Shown here: one piece after another, positions 8,405 through 16,729 of the stretch | Layout of the letters: each line of letters starts with the position of its first letter | Numbering within the stretch: the first letter of the stretch is position 1 | Source: Streptomyces sp. SCSIO 30461 | GTDB lineage: Bacteria > Actinomycetota > Actinomycetes > Streptomycetales > Streptomycetaceae | NCBI RefSeq assembly: GCF_037023745.1 | Contig: NZ_CP146101.1 | Location: 6,216,001 to 6,280,000, forward strand | DNA: 64,000 nt | Reading direction: 5' to 3' | Program-made: the position numbers and the translations under genes | The notes under the pieces: generated by a model | Seen by the model: the letters and a program-made list of their open reading frames with translations, nothing else | Told to the model about the DNA's origin: nothing | Databases searched by the model: none

Positions 8405-10504
8405 TCACCCCGGCGGCTGGTCCGGGTGGTCGTTGTGCCATGCCTCGTGGTCGCGGTGCGGTTCACCGCTGTACGGGCGCTCGCCGTCCGAGCCGCACAG
8501 CTCGGCGGTGAGCTCCTTCAGCAACTGAGCCAGGTCCGTGGGCCGCTCCGGCCCCCACCAGTCGCCGAGCAGCGCCGCCAGGGACTCCTCCCTGGCCGCC
8601 GACAGCTTCGCGGTCGCCTCGACACCCTTGTCCGTCAGCACCAGCGACATCCCCTCGCGCCGGGCGAACCCGCGCTCCTCCACCTGCCGGGACGCCTCGA
8701 TGATCGCTTTGATCGGCACGTCGGTGGCTTCGGCGAGCCGGGACGGTTCGACGATTCCGTGCCGCCTGATCCGCAGCAGCAGCCAGCTGGCCGCGGGCGT
8801 CAGATCCAGCCCGGCGACCCGGGTGATCTTCACATAGATGGCCCGGCGCCCCTCGCGCGACCCGAGCACCGACAGTGCGCGGGCGCACTCGTCGTACGAG
8901 GACCGGTGGACGGGGTTGGAGGCCAGCGTCTCGGTGCCCTCCGGAGCGGTGACGGAGCCGCGCAGCCTGTCCTCCCGCAGGAGGCAGGCGAACACGAAGG
9001 CGATCAGGACGATCGGGGCCGCGTACAGGAACACGTCCGTGATGGCGGTCGAGAAGGCATGCAGTGCCTGTGGCCGTACCGCCGGCGGGAGTTCGGCGAT
9101 GGTGCGCGGGTCTGCGGCGACCTGGCCGGCGGTGGGTCCGGTGCCGGGCGGCAGCGGGTGGGCGGCGAGCGCGCCGGCGAGCCGGGCGTGGAGCAGGTTG
9201 TTGAAGATCGAGCCGAATACGGCCACCCCGAACGACGCCCCGATGGACCGGAAGAAGGTCGCACCGGATGTCGCCACGCCGAGGTCCTGGTACGTGACGG
9301 CGTTCTGCACGGCCAGCACCAGCACCTGGATGACCATGCCGAGCCCGCAGCCGAACACGAAGAAGTAGATCCCCGTCTCCCAGAAGGGGGTGCCCTCCTG
9401 GAGCTGGTGGAGCAGCAGCAGACCTAGCGCGGTGACGGCGGTGCCGAGCACCGGGAACACCTTCCAGCGCCCCGTCCGGCTGACGATCTGGCCCGACACC
9501 GTGGAGGTGAGCAGTAGCCCGGCGACCATCGGAAGCATGTGCACCCCGGACATCGTGGGGGTGACGCCCTGTACGACCTGGAGGAACGTCGGCAAAAAGG
9601 TCATCGCGCCGAACATCGCGAAGCCGACGATGAAGCTGATCACCGACACCAGGGTGAAGGTGCGGATCCGGAAGAGTCTGAGCGGCAGCACGGGCTCGGC
9701 CGCGTCCCGCTCGACGTGGACGAACAGCAGCAGGAGCACCACGCCCAGCACCGCGAGGCCCACGATCTGCACCGAGTTCCAAGCCCAGGTGGTACCGCCG
9801 AGCGAGGCGACGAGCACGAGGCAGGTGGCGACGGCGGCGATCAGGAAGGTGCCGAGGTAGTCGATGGCGTGACGGGTGCTGCGGGCCGGTATGTGCAGCG
9901 CGACCGCGATGACGAACAGGGCCACGATGCCCACGGGCAGGTTGATGTAGAACACCCAGCGCCAGCTCAGATGCTGGGTGAACAGGCCCCCGAGCAGGGG
10001 TCCGAGCACGCTGGTCGCGCCGAACACCGCACCGAACAGCCCTTGGTAGCGTCCGCGCTCGCGCGGCGAGACGATGTCGCCGACGATCGCCATCGAGAGG
10101 ACGATGAGCCCGCCGCCGCCGAGGCCCTGGAGGGCGCGGAAGGCGATGAGCTGTGTCATGTCCTGGGCGATTCCGCACAGCGCGGAACCGATGAGGAAGA
10201 TGACGATCGCGAGCTGGAAGAGCCTCTTGCGCCCGTACTGGTCGCCCAGCTTCCCCCAGAGGGGGGTGGCGGCGGTGGCGGCCAGCAGATACGCCGTGAC
10301 GACCCAGGACAGGTGCGCCAGGCCGCCGAGATCGCTGACGATGGTCGGCAGGGCCGTCGCGACGATGGTCTGGTCCAGGGACGCGAGCATCAGGCCGAGC
10401 AGCAGCGCGCCGATCGAGACGAGCACGCTGCGACGGCTGCGTCCAGCGCCGGGGCCGGGCGCCGGGCCGGGATTCACGGCCGGGCTGGTCAGATCCTGCG
10501 CCAT
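8405..10504 (-). CDS. DHA2-family MFS exporter fused to a C-terminal MarR-like domain
   Basis: 699 residues. Residues about 20-525 form a 14-helix drug:H+ antiporter of the EmrB/QacA type, with LDQTIVATALPTI (motif D1) in helix 1, GKLGDQYGRKR (motif A) and RALQGLGGGG in helix 4. After the last helix, about 155 residues are soluble and look like a winged-helix MarR domain (DLTPAASWLLLRI, RLAEATDVP, RQVEERGFARRE, LTDKG). It would export lipophilic or cationic compounds; the tail may sense a ligand or bind DNA. ATG 10504 has a perfect GAGGAGG Shine-Dalgarno, so the longer upstream frame is rejected. Confidence 0.85.
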   Translation of the reverse strand: MAQDLTSPAVNPGPAPGPGAGRSRRSVLVSIGALLLGLMLASLDQTIVATALPTIVSDLGGLAHLSWVVTAYLLAATAATPLWGKLGDQYGRKRLFQLAIVIFLIGSALCGIAQDMTQLIAFRALQGLGGGGLIVLSMAIVGDIVSPRERGRYQGLFGAVFGATSVLGPLLGGLFTQHLSWRWVFYINLPVGIVALFVIAVALHIPARSTRHAIDYLGTFLIAAVATCLVLVASLGGTTWAWNSVQIVGLAVLGVVLLLLFVHVERDAAEPVLPLRLFRIRTFTLVSVISFIVGFAMFGAMTFLPTFLQVVQGVTPTMSGVHMLPMVAGLLLTSTVSGQIVSRTGRWKVFPVLGTAVTALGLLLLHQLQEGTPFWETGIYFFVFGCGLGMVIQVLVLAVQNAVTYQDLGVATSGATFFRSIGASFGVAVFGSIFNNLLHARLAGALAAHPLPPGTGPTAGQVAADPRTIAELPPAVRPQALHAFSTAITDVFLYAAPIVLIAFVFACLLREDRLRGSVTAPEGTETLASNPVHRSSYDECARALSVLGSREGRRAIYVKITRVAGLDLTPAASWLLLRIRRHGIVEPSRLAEATDVPIKAIIEASRQVEERGFARREGMSLVLTDKGVEATAKLSAAREESLAALLGDWWGPERPTDLAQLLKELTAELCGSDGERPYSGEPHRDHEAWHNDHPDQPPG

Positions 10505-10648
10505 ATGGCCTCCTCGGGTCCGGCGCGCCGAGTCGCCCTCCCATCGTGGCGGCTCTGTCCGGTTATGGCCTGCCGAGGCAGGCCTCAGGGGCGCGGGCGC
10601 TGGACACGGGCTGCATAATCGCAGGCAGCTCAAGGGGAGGGACCCACG

Positions 10649-11617
10649 ATGACGGGACGCGCTTGTCCTGAATGCGGCGGCGCATCGCCGACACGCAGAT
10701 GCGCCTGCACGGTGCGCGCCGAGCGGGATGCCGAGCGCACGGCGGAGCTCGCGGCGGCCGAGGACTTCGACCCGCTGCGGATCAGGCCGTATGTGACGCT
10801 GCCGACCCCGCCCGGGGCAGACCCCGGGCATGCTCCCCCGGGCCGCTTCCGCACCCAGGAAATACCCGAGATCCAGGAGATCTCCCACGGACACGAGTAC
10901 GCGTACGAGATCCCCGCGCCGGGAGCCGCGAGCCCGGCCGCGCCGCCCAGGGAACCCGCTCGCCGCCGCGGCCCGGGGGTGCTGATCGCCGCGGCCGCCG
11001 CCGCGGCCGCGCTGGGCACCGGGGCGGCGTTCGCCGGAGGGCTGTTCTCCGGCGACAAGGGCGGAACCGACCAGGCGCTCCCCGACATCGAGACGGTGGA
11101 GCCCTTCCTGAGCGCCGCCCCCAAAGCCCCCTCGTCCGGCACCCCGTCGGCCTCGAAGAAGCCCGGCGCTTCCCCGTCCGCTTCCCCCTCGGCACGCACG
11201 TCGTCCCCTTCGGCCTCCGCGTCCGCAGACGTGTCACCTTCCGTGTCCGCATCCCGGGCCTCGGGCGCCTCGGCATCGCCGTCCGGCACGGCCTTCCCCA
11301 GTCCTCTGGTGTCGCGGAGCCCCGCCGCACCCACCACGACTGCCGCCCTCCGGCGGGGCGACAGCGGCTCCGAAGTCGTCGAGTTGCAGGAGCGTCTCGC
11401 GCAGTTCGGGCTGTACGACGGCCCCAGCCACGGCCGCTTCGACGGCCACGTGGAGTGGGCCGTGGCGTACTTCCAGGCGATCCGCGGCATCACGGACGAC
11501 TCCCAGGGGGTCTACGGCCCGGTCACTCGCAAGGCCCTGGAGGCGGAGACCCAGTACCCGTACGACGACGGATGGGGCGACGACGGCTCGAAGAGCGGCA
11601 ACGGCGGACGTCACTGA
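10649..11617 (+). CDS. Membrane-anchored peptidoglycan-binding protein with N-terminal zinc ribbon
   Basis: 322 residues. The N-terminus has a CPECG...CAC cysteine pair set typical of a small zinc ribbon. A single transmembrane helix (about 110-132, Ala/Gly-rich after a RRR stop) is followed by a long Ser/Pro/Ala-rich linker (about 155-225). The C-terminus is a PG_binding_1 domain (LRRGDSGSEVVELQERL...YGPVTRKAL). The topology suggests a cytoplasmic zinc ribbon, wall-spanning linker and wall-binding domain outside. The role is inferred as sensing or anchoring to the wall. The Shine-Dalgarno GGGGAGGG precedes ATG 10649. It is divergent from the MFS gene. Confidence 0.78.
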   Translation: MTGRACPECGGASPTRRCACTVRAERDAERTAELAAAEDFDPLRIRPYVTLPTPPGADPGHAPPGRFRTQEIPEIQEISHGHEYAYEIPAPGAASPAAPPREPARRRGPGVLIAAAAAAAALGTGAAFAGGLFSGDKGGTDQALPDIETVEPFLSAAPKAPSSGTPSASKKPGASPSASPSARTSSPSASASADVSPSVSASRASGASASPSGTAFPSPLVSRSPAAPTTTAALRRGDSGSEVVELQERLAQFGLYDGPSHGRFDGHVEWAVAYFQAIRGITDDSQGVYGPVTRKALEAETQYPYDDGWGDDGSKSGNGGRH

Positions 11618-11660
11618 GGGCTCCCCCGTACCCCGGCCCGTGAGGAGTCCGACCGGCGGA

Positions 11661-11700
11661 GAGCCCCGCTGTCGGCCGAACTCGGCCGACAGCGGGGCTC
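11661..11700. terminator. Bidirectional terminator, 19-bp palindrome
   Basis: Arms 11661-11679 and 11682-11700 are perfectly complementary. It serves the convergent peptidoglycan-binding and HAD genes. Confidence 0.75.
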
Positions 11701-11715
11701 AACCCGCGATCGTGC

Positions 11716-12384
11716 TCAGCCGGCGGTGAGGGTGAACGTGCCGTTCGGGCCGGCGGTCACCGCGAGCGCGCCGAGGTCCGCCACCTGGATGTCCGGCGCG
11801 AAGGCTGCGGCGCGGGGGCCCACACCGACGACGCGCATCCCCGCCGCGCGGGCCGCGGTGATGCCCGCCTCGGAGTCCTCGAAGACCACGCAGTCATCCG
11901 GGGCGAAACCCAGCTCAGCGGCGGCCTTGAGGAACCCTTCCGGATCGGGCTTGCTGGCGCCCACACATTCCGCGGTGATCCGCACCTGCGGCATGGGCAG
12001 GCCTGCGGCGCCCATCCGGGCAGTGGCGAGCGGCGCGTTCGCCGAGGTGACGAGTGCGTGCGGCAGGTCCGCGATGGCCTTCATGAAGGCCGGTGCTCCC
12101 ACGATCGGGACGACGCCGTCCATGTCGGCGGTCTCGGCCGCCAGCAACTCACGGTTCTCGGCGTGGTTCTCGCTCATCGGGCGGTGCGGCAGCAGAGCCG
12201 CCATCGTGGCGTAGCCCTGCCGACCATGGACGACCTTGAGTGCCTCGTCGGGGTCCAGCCCGTGGTCGACGGCCCAGCCGCGCCAGACGCGCTCGACGAC
12301 TGCGTCGGAATCGACCAGGGTGCCGTCCATGTCGAGAAGCAGGGCACGAGCGGTCATTGCGGACGAGGTGCGGATGGCCGGCAT
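11716..12384 (-). CDS. HAD-superfamily phosphatase (sugar phosphatase-like)
   Basis: About 222 residues, subfamily IA: motif I DMDGTLVDSD with the nucleophilic Asp, motif II VTSANAP, motif III Lys in GASKPDPEGF, and motif IV FEDSEAG. It hydrolyses a small phosphomonoester, possibly a sugar or polyol phosphate; the substrate is unproven. The start at 12384 (MPAIRTS) has a GGAG upstream; ATG 12357, nine codons later, gives a more usual HAD N-terminus. It borders the defence locus. Confidence 0.82.
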   Translation of the reverse strand: MPAIRTSSAMTARALLLDMDGTLVDSDAVVERVWRGWAVDHGLDPDEALKVVHGRQGYATMAALLPHRPMSENHAENRELLAAETADMDGVVPIVGAPAFMKAIADLPHALVTSANAPLATARMGAAGLPMPQVRITAECVGASKPDPEGFLKAAAELGFAPDDCVVFEDSEAGITAARAAGMRVVGVGPRAAAFAPDIQVADLGALAVTAGPNGTFTLTAG

Positions 12385-12853
12385 CGGCGTACTCAGCTCC
12401 AGACGAGAGGGAAACAGAGCGGCTCCCGCCCGCCGGTCAGGGAGTACGGGCGGGAACCACTTTGTTCCTTCACGATACAAAACAGGGAGCCGAAACGCCA
12501 ATCCGGTCGGACGCGACACCGGGGTCCTTCTTCAAGGCGACCTTGCCCGGATCCGCCCTCATTCCCACCCCCACTCCCGCCCCCACCCTCACCCCTCCGC
12601 CCTCCGCCCTCCGCCCTCCGCCCTCCGCCCTCCGCCCTCCGCCCTCGCGGCACGATCCGACAAGCCGGAGCCGACCCGGCCCGGCTCCGACCCGCCCGCC
12701 CCGGCATTCCGCGACACGCTTCGGGGAGGGATCCGTGGTGCCGGCGCTCACGGTGTGGTTCAAGCGCTCACCCCATGGGTAACCCACCCTCGGGGCAAGG
12801 GGGATGCGGATGATCCGAGGGCTTTCGGCACATCAAGACGACGCGGTCATGCG
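12385..12853. other. Intergenic region upstream of the defence locus
   Basis: No convincing gene. Open frames here have no coding character. It holds a pyrimidine-rich stretch with a 7-bp tandem repeat and ends in a palindrome over the next start codon. It is the expected location of the defence-gene promoter. Confidence 0.5.
12593..12641. repeat. Heptanucleotide tandem repeat (CCCTCCG)x7 in a polypyrimidine tract
   Basis: Seven perfect copies of CCCTCCG (12593-12641) plus a partial one, preceded by about 35 bases of irregular C/T-rich sequence. Almost all pyrimidine on the plus strand, so it could form unusual DNA structures and vary in copy number. Confidence 0.85.
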
Positions 12854-12862
12854 ATGACCGCG
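12842..12862 (+). promoter_or_regulatory. Palindrome embracing the start codon of the Macro effector gene
   Basis: Nine-base arms CGCGGTCAT and ATGACCGCG are separated by GCG; the second arm begins with the ATG at 12854. In RNA this would bury the start codon in a hairpin; in DNA it could be an operator. No Shine-Dalgarno is visible upstream. Confidence 0.5.
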
Positions 12863-13726
12863 AGATCCAATGCCGCAGCCCGACTTCGATGGGGACGCCG
12901 CAGCTTGCCGGTGCTTCTCACACACACACTGGCGGCATTCGGTCTTCTGTCCGGCCTGGTGCAGCTGGTGGTTCAACTCTTCTCGCTGACCTTCTCAGAG
13001 CCTTCGCTCGTGATCGCCGCCACCGCGGTTCTCAGTGTCACGTGGGGAGCGATCCAGGCGTTTCCCCCGGTGTCAGCAGCACGCTCATTCGGACACCCCG
13101 GAACGCAAGTGCGTGTCGTCGTGGGCGACTTGTTCGACCAGCGTGCACACATCGTCGTGGGCTTCACCGACACGTTCGACACGAGCGTCGCGGACGATCG
13201 CGTGATCAGCCGTTCCAGCGTGCAGGGACAGCTGCTTCAGCACTGGTACGCGGGGAGCCAGCAGGCGCTGGACCTCGCGCTCACCGAGGCGTTGGAACGA
13301 AGCCCGGTCGATGCGGTCGAGTCCCGTGCCGACAAGCCGTTCGGAAAGCTCGAACGCTACCCGGTGGGCACCGTAGCGGTCCTGTCCCACAACGGTCGCA
13401 AGGCGTTCGGCCTGGCATACAGCCATCTGGGGAACAACCTCGTTGCCGAGTCCAGCACCGAGAGGCTTTGGGTGAGCCTGTGCCGGCTTTGGGAGGCGGT
13501 CTATGAGCACGGGCATCGCGAACCGCTCGCGATACCGATCATCGGCGCGGCATTGGCACGGGTCGACACGCTGAGTCAGGAAAACCTACTGAAGATGATC
13601 CTGCTCTCATTCACAGCGGCTTCGCGGGACCGCGTGGTGACCCGTGAACTCACGGTTGTCGTACACCCGACGGCTCTCCATGAGATCAACATCCTCGAGA
13701 TCCGTCATTTCCTCATCAACCTGTAG
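12854..13726 (+). CDS. Thoeris-like Macro-domain membrane effector (ThsA, TM-Macro type)
   Basis: 290 residues. Two hydrophobic helices (about 20-44 and 50-70) are followed by a Macro-like domain (about 85-285): VRVVVGDLFDQ, then HIVVGFTDTFDT, YPVGTVAVL, IPIIGAALAR and a long VHP-ending strand. This matches the TM-Macro ThsA architecture of type II Thoeris, where the Macro domain binds a nucleotide signal made by a TIR protein and the membrane part then damages the cell membrane to abort phage infection. The TIR gene starts 27 bp downstream. Base composition is less GC-rich than neighbouring genes, suggesting transfer. Function is inferred from architecture. Confidence 0.72.
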   Translation: MTARSNAAARLRWGRRSLPVLLTHTLAAFGLLSGLVQLVVQLFSLTFSEPSLVIAATAVLSVTWGAIQAFPPVSAARSFGHPGTQVRVVVGDLFDQRAHIVVGFTDTFDTSVADDRVISRSSVQGQLLQHWYAGSQQALDLALTEALERSPVDAVESRADKPFGKLERYPVGTVAVLSHNGRKAFGLAYSHLGNNLVAESSTERLWVSLCRLWEAVYEHGHREPLAIPIIGAALARVDTLSQENLLKMILLSFTAASRDRVVTRELTVVVHPTALHEINILEIRHFLINL

Positions 13727-13753
13727 CCGATCGAACGGAGAGAGGCAGCGACC

Positions 13754-14953
13754 ATGACGGAAGCCAAGGCGTTCTTGAGTTGGTCCACCCGCGATCCGCG
13801 GATCGAACCACTGGCGCAACTCTTCCGGCAGTGGCTCGGCTCCCTGTTCGAAGGGCGTATAGACTCCTTCTTCTCACGCGAGATCCAGCCGGGTGAGCAC
13901 ACGATTCCGAGGATCTACCAGGCGCTCAACGAAGCGGACTTCGGCTTCATCTTCCTGTCGCAAAGGACGGCCCGGAGCCCGTGGGTGATCTATGAGAGCG
14001 GGTGCCTCAATCCCTCCCTGCGTGCAGGCAAGGTATTCCCCCTGCTGTTCGACCTCTCTCCGAACGAACTCCGTTCCCTATGCCCTCCGCTTGCCGACTT
14101 CCAGGCCGTATCGTTGCGCAACGCTCAGGACGTTCGACGCCTGACCGAGAAGATCTGTCAACTCCTGGACCTCAACGACACGCAAGTGATCGAAATCCGA
14201 GAGAAGTTCCACCGGACCTTTCCTCAGCTGGAACGGGCGATCACCGAAACGGTGGACAGCAAGCGACTGCTTCCCGATCGCTTCACCGGAACCTTGACCT
14301 ACAACGACAATATCGCCGGGTCACGCAATTTCCAGATGCCGGGGGTATTCGATCAGTATCAGCGGGAACTCTTCCTCGTCGGAAACAATCTGAATTTCCT
14401 GTTGAATCTGCACAACAATGAGGAGATGTTCGGCGCGCTCCTGGACTCACTCATGGAGGATCCATCGAAGAGGGCCCGCATACTCATAGCCGACTTATGG
14501 GACGACAAGATCCTCTACACATACAACAAGGTAATCTTCGGCAGCGCCCTGTCGGAGTTCTCGGGCCTGAACGACGTGCTCACCAACCCGGAATCGCGCT
14601 TCTACCTCGACCGGTTCATCGCCGCGCGGGCGGGAAGCAAAATACATCGACGACTGCGAAGGCAACTCACGATCAAGAAGATCGGACTACTGGTCGACAC
14701 CTTCTGGTTCGTCGATCCGGATAACACCTCGCTCTCCGGCGACCTCCTTTTCGCCCTCATGACGGCGGTCACGGGGCGGGAACGCCCGGTGTTCTACGTG
14801 AGTCAGTCGGAGAACCCCGGTCTCTACTCCAAGTACTTCGACATGTGCCAGGCTGCCTTCGACTTGAGTGCGGACGTCCTGTGGCCTCCAGCGGATCAGG
14901 AACCCGGCCGGCGCTCCATGCCTGATCCGCCTCAGCCCGCGAGCGCCTCGTAG
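13754..14953 (+). CDS. TIR-domain protein with an extra C-terminal domain (ThsB-like)
   Basis: 399 residues. A TIR domain occupies about 1-135: first strand AFLSWS, a basic/acidic loop, and SPWVIYESG with Glu81 as the likely NAD-cleaving residue. Residues about 195-380 form a second domain, with ELFLVGNNLNFLL and RARILIADLWDD recalling degenerate phospholipase D-like folds but lacking an HKD motif. Known type II ThsB proteins are usually a TIR alone, so the extension may be a sensor. GGAGAGAGG precedes ATG 13754. GC is lower than in flanking genes. The 3' end overlaps the convergent GDT1 gene by 22 bp. Confidence 0.78.
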   Translation: MTEAKAFLSWSTRDPRIEPLAQLFRQWLGSLFEGRIDSFFSREIQPGEHTIPRIYQALNEADFGFIFLSQRTARSPWVIYESGCLNPSLRAGKVFPLLFDLSPNELRSLCPPLADFQAVSLRNAQDVRRLTEKICQLLDLNDTQVIEIREKFHRTFPQLERAITETVDSKRLLPDRFTGTLTYNDNIAGSRNFQMPGVFDQYQRELFLVGNNLNFLLNLHNNEEMFGALLDSLMEDPSKRARILIADLWDDKILYTYNKVIFGSALSEFSGLNDVLTNPESRFYLDRFIAARAGSKIHRRLRRQLTIKKIGLLVDTFWFVDPDNTSLSGDLLFALMTAVTGRERPVFYVSQSENPGLYSKYFDMCQAAFDLSADVLWPPADQEPGRRSMPDPPQPASAS

Positions 14954-15516
14954 AGGCTGAAGCCCGCGAGCGCGAGCATCAGCCCTGCCCCCGCCTTGGT
15001 GATCAGCCGCAGCGGCACGTACTTCATCAACGTCCGCCCGCCTGCGATCCCCAGTCCCGCCACGGCCCACAGCGCCAGCACGGCGCCGAGTCCGACCGAC
15101 AGCGGGTCGTCGTAGCGGGCCGCCAGGTTCGCGGTCATGATCTGGGTCAGATCACCGAACTCGGCGATCAGGATCAGCATGAAGCCGGCTCCGGAGACCT
15201 TCCAGAAGGACTGGTCCGCCGGAGCCTTGATCTGCTCCTCGTCCTCGTCGTCCTTCTTGAGCAGCAGCATCGCCGCGCCCGAGAGGAAGAGGACGCCGAC
15301 GACCGCCTGCACCAGCCGCTGCGGCAGCAGCGTCAGCACGCTGCCCGCCGCGACGGCGAGACCGACATGGACGGTGAAGGCGGCCGCGACCCCGGCGAAG
15401 ACATAGGAGGCCTTGTAGCGCGTGCCGAGCATCAGCCCGGCCAGGGCGGTCTTGTCGGGGAGCTCGGCGAGGAAGACGACGCCGAAGGTGATCGCCAGGA
15501 TCGAGAAGCTGAGCAC
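14932..15516 (-). CDS. GDT1/TMEM165 family (UPF0016) cation transporter
   Basis: 194 residues with six helices in two inverted halves, each carrying the family motif: AELPDKT in the first half and AEFGDLT in the second. The acidic residues of these motifs bind Mn2+/Ca2+ in characterised members, which export manganese or calcium. The halves are joined by an acidic loop (KKDDEDEEQ). GTG 15516 was chosen because it has an AGAGGA Shine-Dalgarno and removes a non-hydrophobic, Arg-rich extension. Its 3' end overlaps the TIR gene. Confidence 0.83.
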   Translation of the reverse strand: MLSFSILAITFGVVFLAELPDKTALAGLMLGTRYKASYVFAGVAAAFTVHVGLAVAAGSVLTLLPQRLVQAVVGVLFLSGAAMLLLKKDDEDEEQIKAPADQSFWKVSGAGFMLILIAEFGDLTQIMTANLAARYDDPLSVGLGAVLALWAVAGLGIAGGRTLMKYVPLRLITKAGAGLMLALAGFSLYEALAG

Positions 15517-15733
15517 AGATGCGGTCCTCTGTCGGTGGGCTCTGCCGTACCGAGGGGACCTGACCCATCTCCGGGTCGTTCCGTTTCCGGGGTCGCTTCG
15601 GCTCGGCAGGACCCCTGAGCGTTCATGGGTCACTGCTGGCCGAAGGTCTCGCTGGCGTGCCACGCTGGGCGGCGGTCGCCTCCGGGCGCCGGCCGAGGCG
15701 AACTCGGCAGTATGTCGACGGTCCGGCGAAGAG

Positions 15734-16531
15734 CTACTCCCCTTCCGCTCCTGACAGGCTACGTGATGCGCGCGGCGTACGAGGCGGGCGCGGGTCCCTG
15801 TGCAGCAGCCCTCGCGCGACCAGCTCCAGCACCAGCGCCACCGCGATCGTCTGCACCGCCATCAGGCCCACCAGGACGAACAGCTGCACCACCCCGGCCT
15901 GGAGTGGCGACGCCCCGCCGAGCAGCATCCCGACGAACGCCCCGGGGAGCGTGACCAGCCCCACGGTCCTGGTCTGGTCGAGTCCGGGCAGCAACGCGTC
16001 GGACGCCGCGTCCCGGGCGACCTCCATGCGGGCGTCGCGGTCCGGCAGACCGACGGCCATCCCCGCCTCCACTTCGCCATGGCGTTGCGCCAGCTCGTCG
16101 AGGGCCCGCCGCCCGCCGAGCACGGTCGCGGTGAGCGCCCCGCCGATGAGGATGCCGGTGACCGGGATGAGCGTGATCCCTTTGACCGGCACGAGCCCGG
16201 TGAGCAGCAGCACCGCGACGACGGGCGCCACACCGGCGCCGATGGGCAGCGCCGTGTGCCACCAGGTGCCGTTCGGGGTGATACGGCGCCCGGCGGTGCG
16301 TACCGCGACGGCGTACATCAACAGCAGGAAGGCGAGCAGCAGGGGGACGGCCCTCACCACCCAGCCGATGAGGAACGAGACCGCGGCCAACTGGACCGCG
16401 GCCCGCAGCCCGGCGACGGCGATCTCACGCGAACGGTGCGCACCGAGGTGGGCGAGGGCGGCGACGATGGCGGAGGTGACCAGGAGCGCGGCGAGCACGA
16501 CTCCGAAGGTGACGTTGACCGGCAGCAGCAC
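15734..16531 (-). CDS. FetB/YbbM-family ABC permease (UPF0014)
   Basis: 265 residues with about seven helices, the full length of the UPF0014 family. Recognisable family stretches include GLRAAVQL, IPVTGILIGGAL, LPGLDQTRTVGLVTLPGAFVGMLLGG and QLFVL. FetB with FetA exports iron in E. coli. No ATPase partner lies next to this gene, so the partner must be elsewhere. GTG 16531 lacks a Shine-Dalgarno; a TAGGGT box 8 bp upstream suggests a leaderless transcript. Confidence 0.8.
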   Translation of the reverse strand: MLLPVNVTFGVVLAALLVTSAIVAALAHLGAHRSREIAVAGLRAAVQLAAVSFLIGWVVRAVPLLLAFLLLMYAVAVRTAGRRITPNGTWWHTALPIGAGVAPVVAVLLLTGLVPVKGITLIPVTGILIGGALTATVLGGRRALDELAQRHGEVEAGMAVGLPDRDARMEVARDAASDALLPGLDQTRTVGLVTLPGAFVGMLLGGASPLQAGVVQLFVLVGLMAVQTIAVALVLELVARGLLHRDPRPPRTPRASRSLSGAEGE

Positions 16532-16729
16532 GTGTCAACCCTAAGCCGGACAAAGCGATCTGGTGAGCCGTCAAACCGGCCACCAACCCTTGATCTGACG
16601 TGAGCATGTCGCCATCGTGTTACCTGGCGCCCGCACTCCCGCAATCCGCGAGCGCCAGGATAGCCGGGGTCCCGCCCCGCCGGCCCATCCACAAAACCCT
16701 CAACACCCCCCACTTATAAGGGAGTTCGC

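Noticed and set aside
11757..12360. Overlapping frames opposite the HAD gene
   Set aside because: Shadows of the HAD gene, whose catalytic motifs are complete.
15517..15660. yybP-ykoY manganese riboswitch upstream of the GDT1 gene
   Set aside because: The family suggests it, but the conserved GGGGAGTAG-like element and paired stems were not visible.
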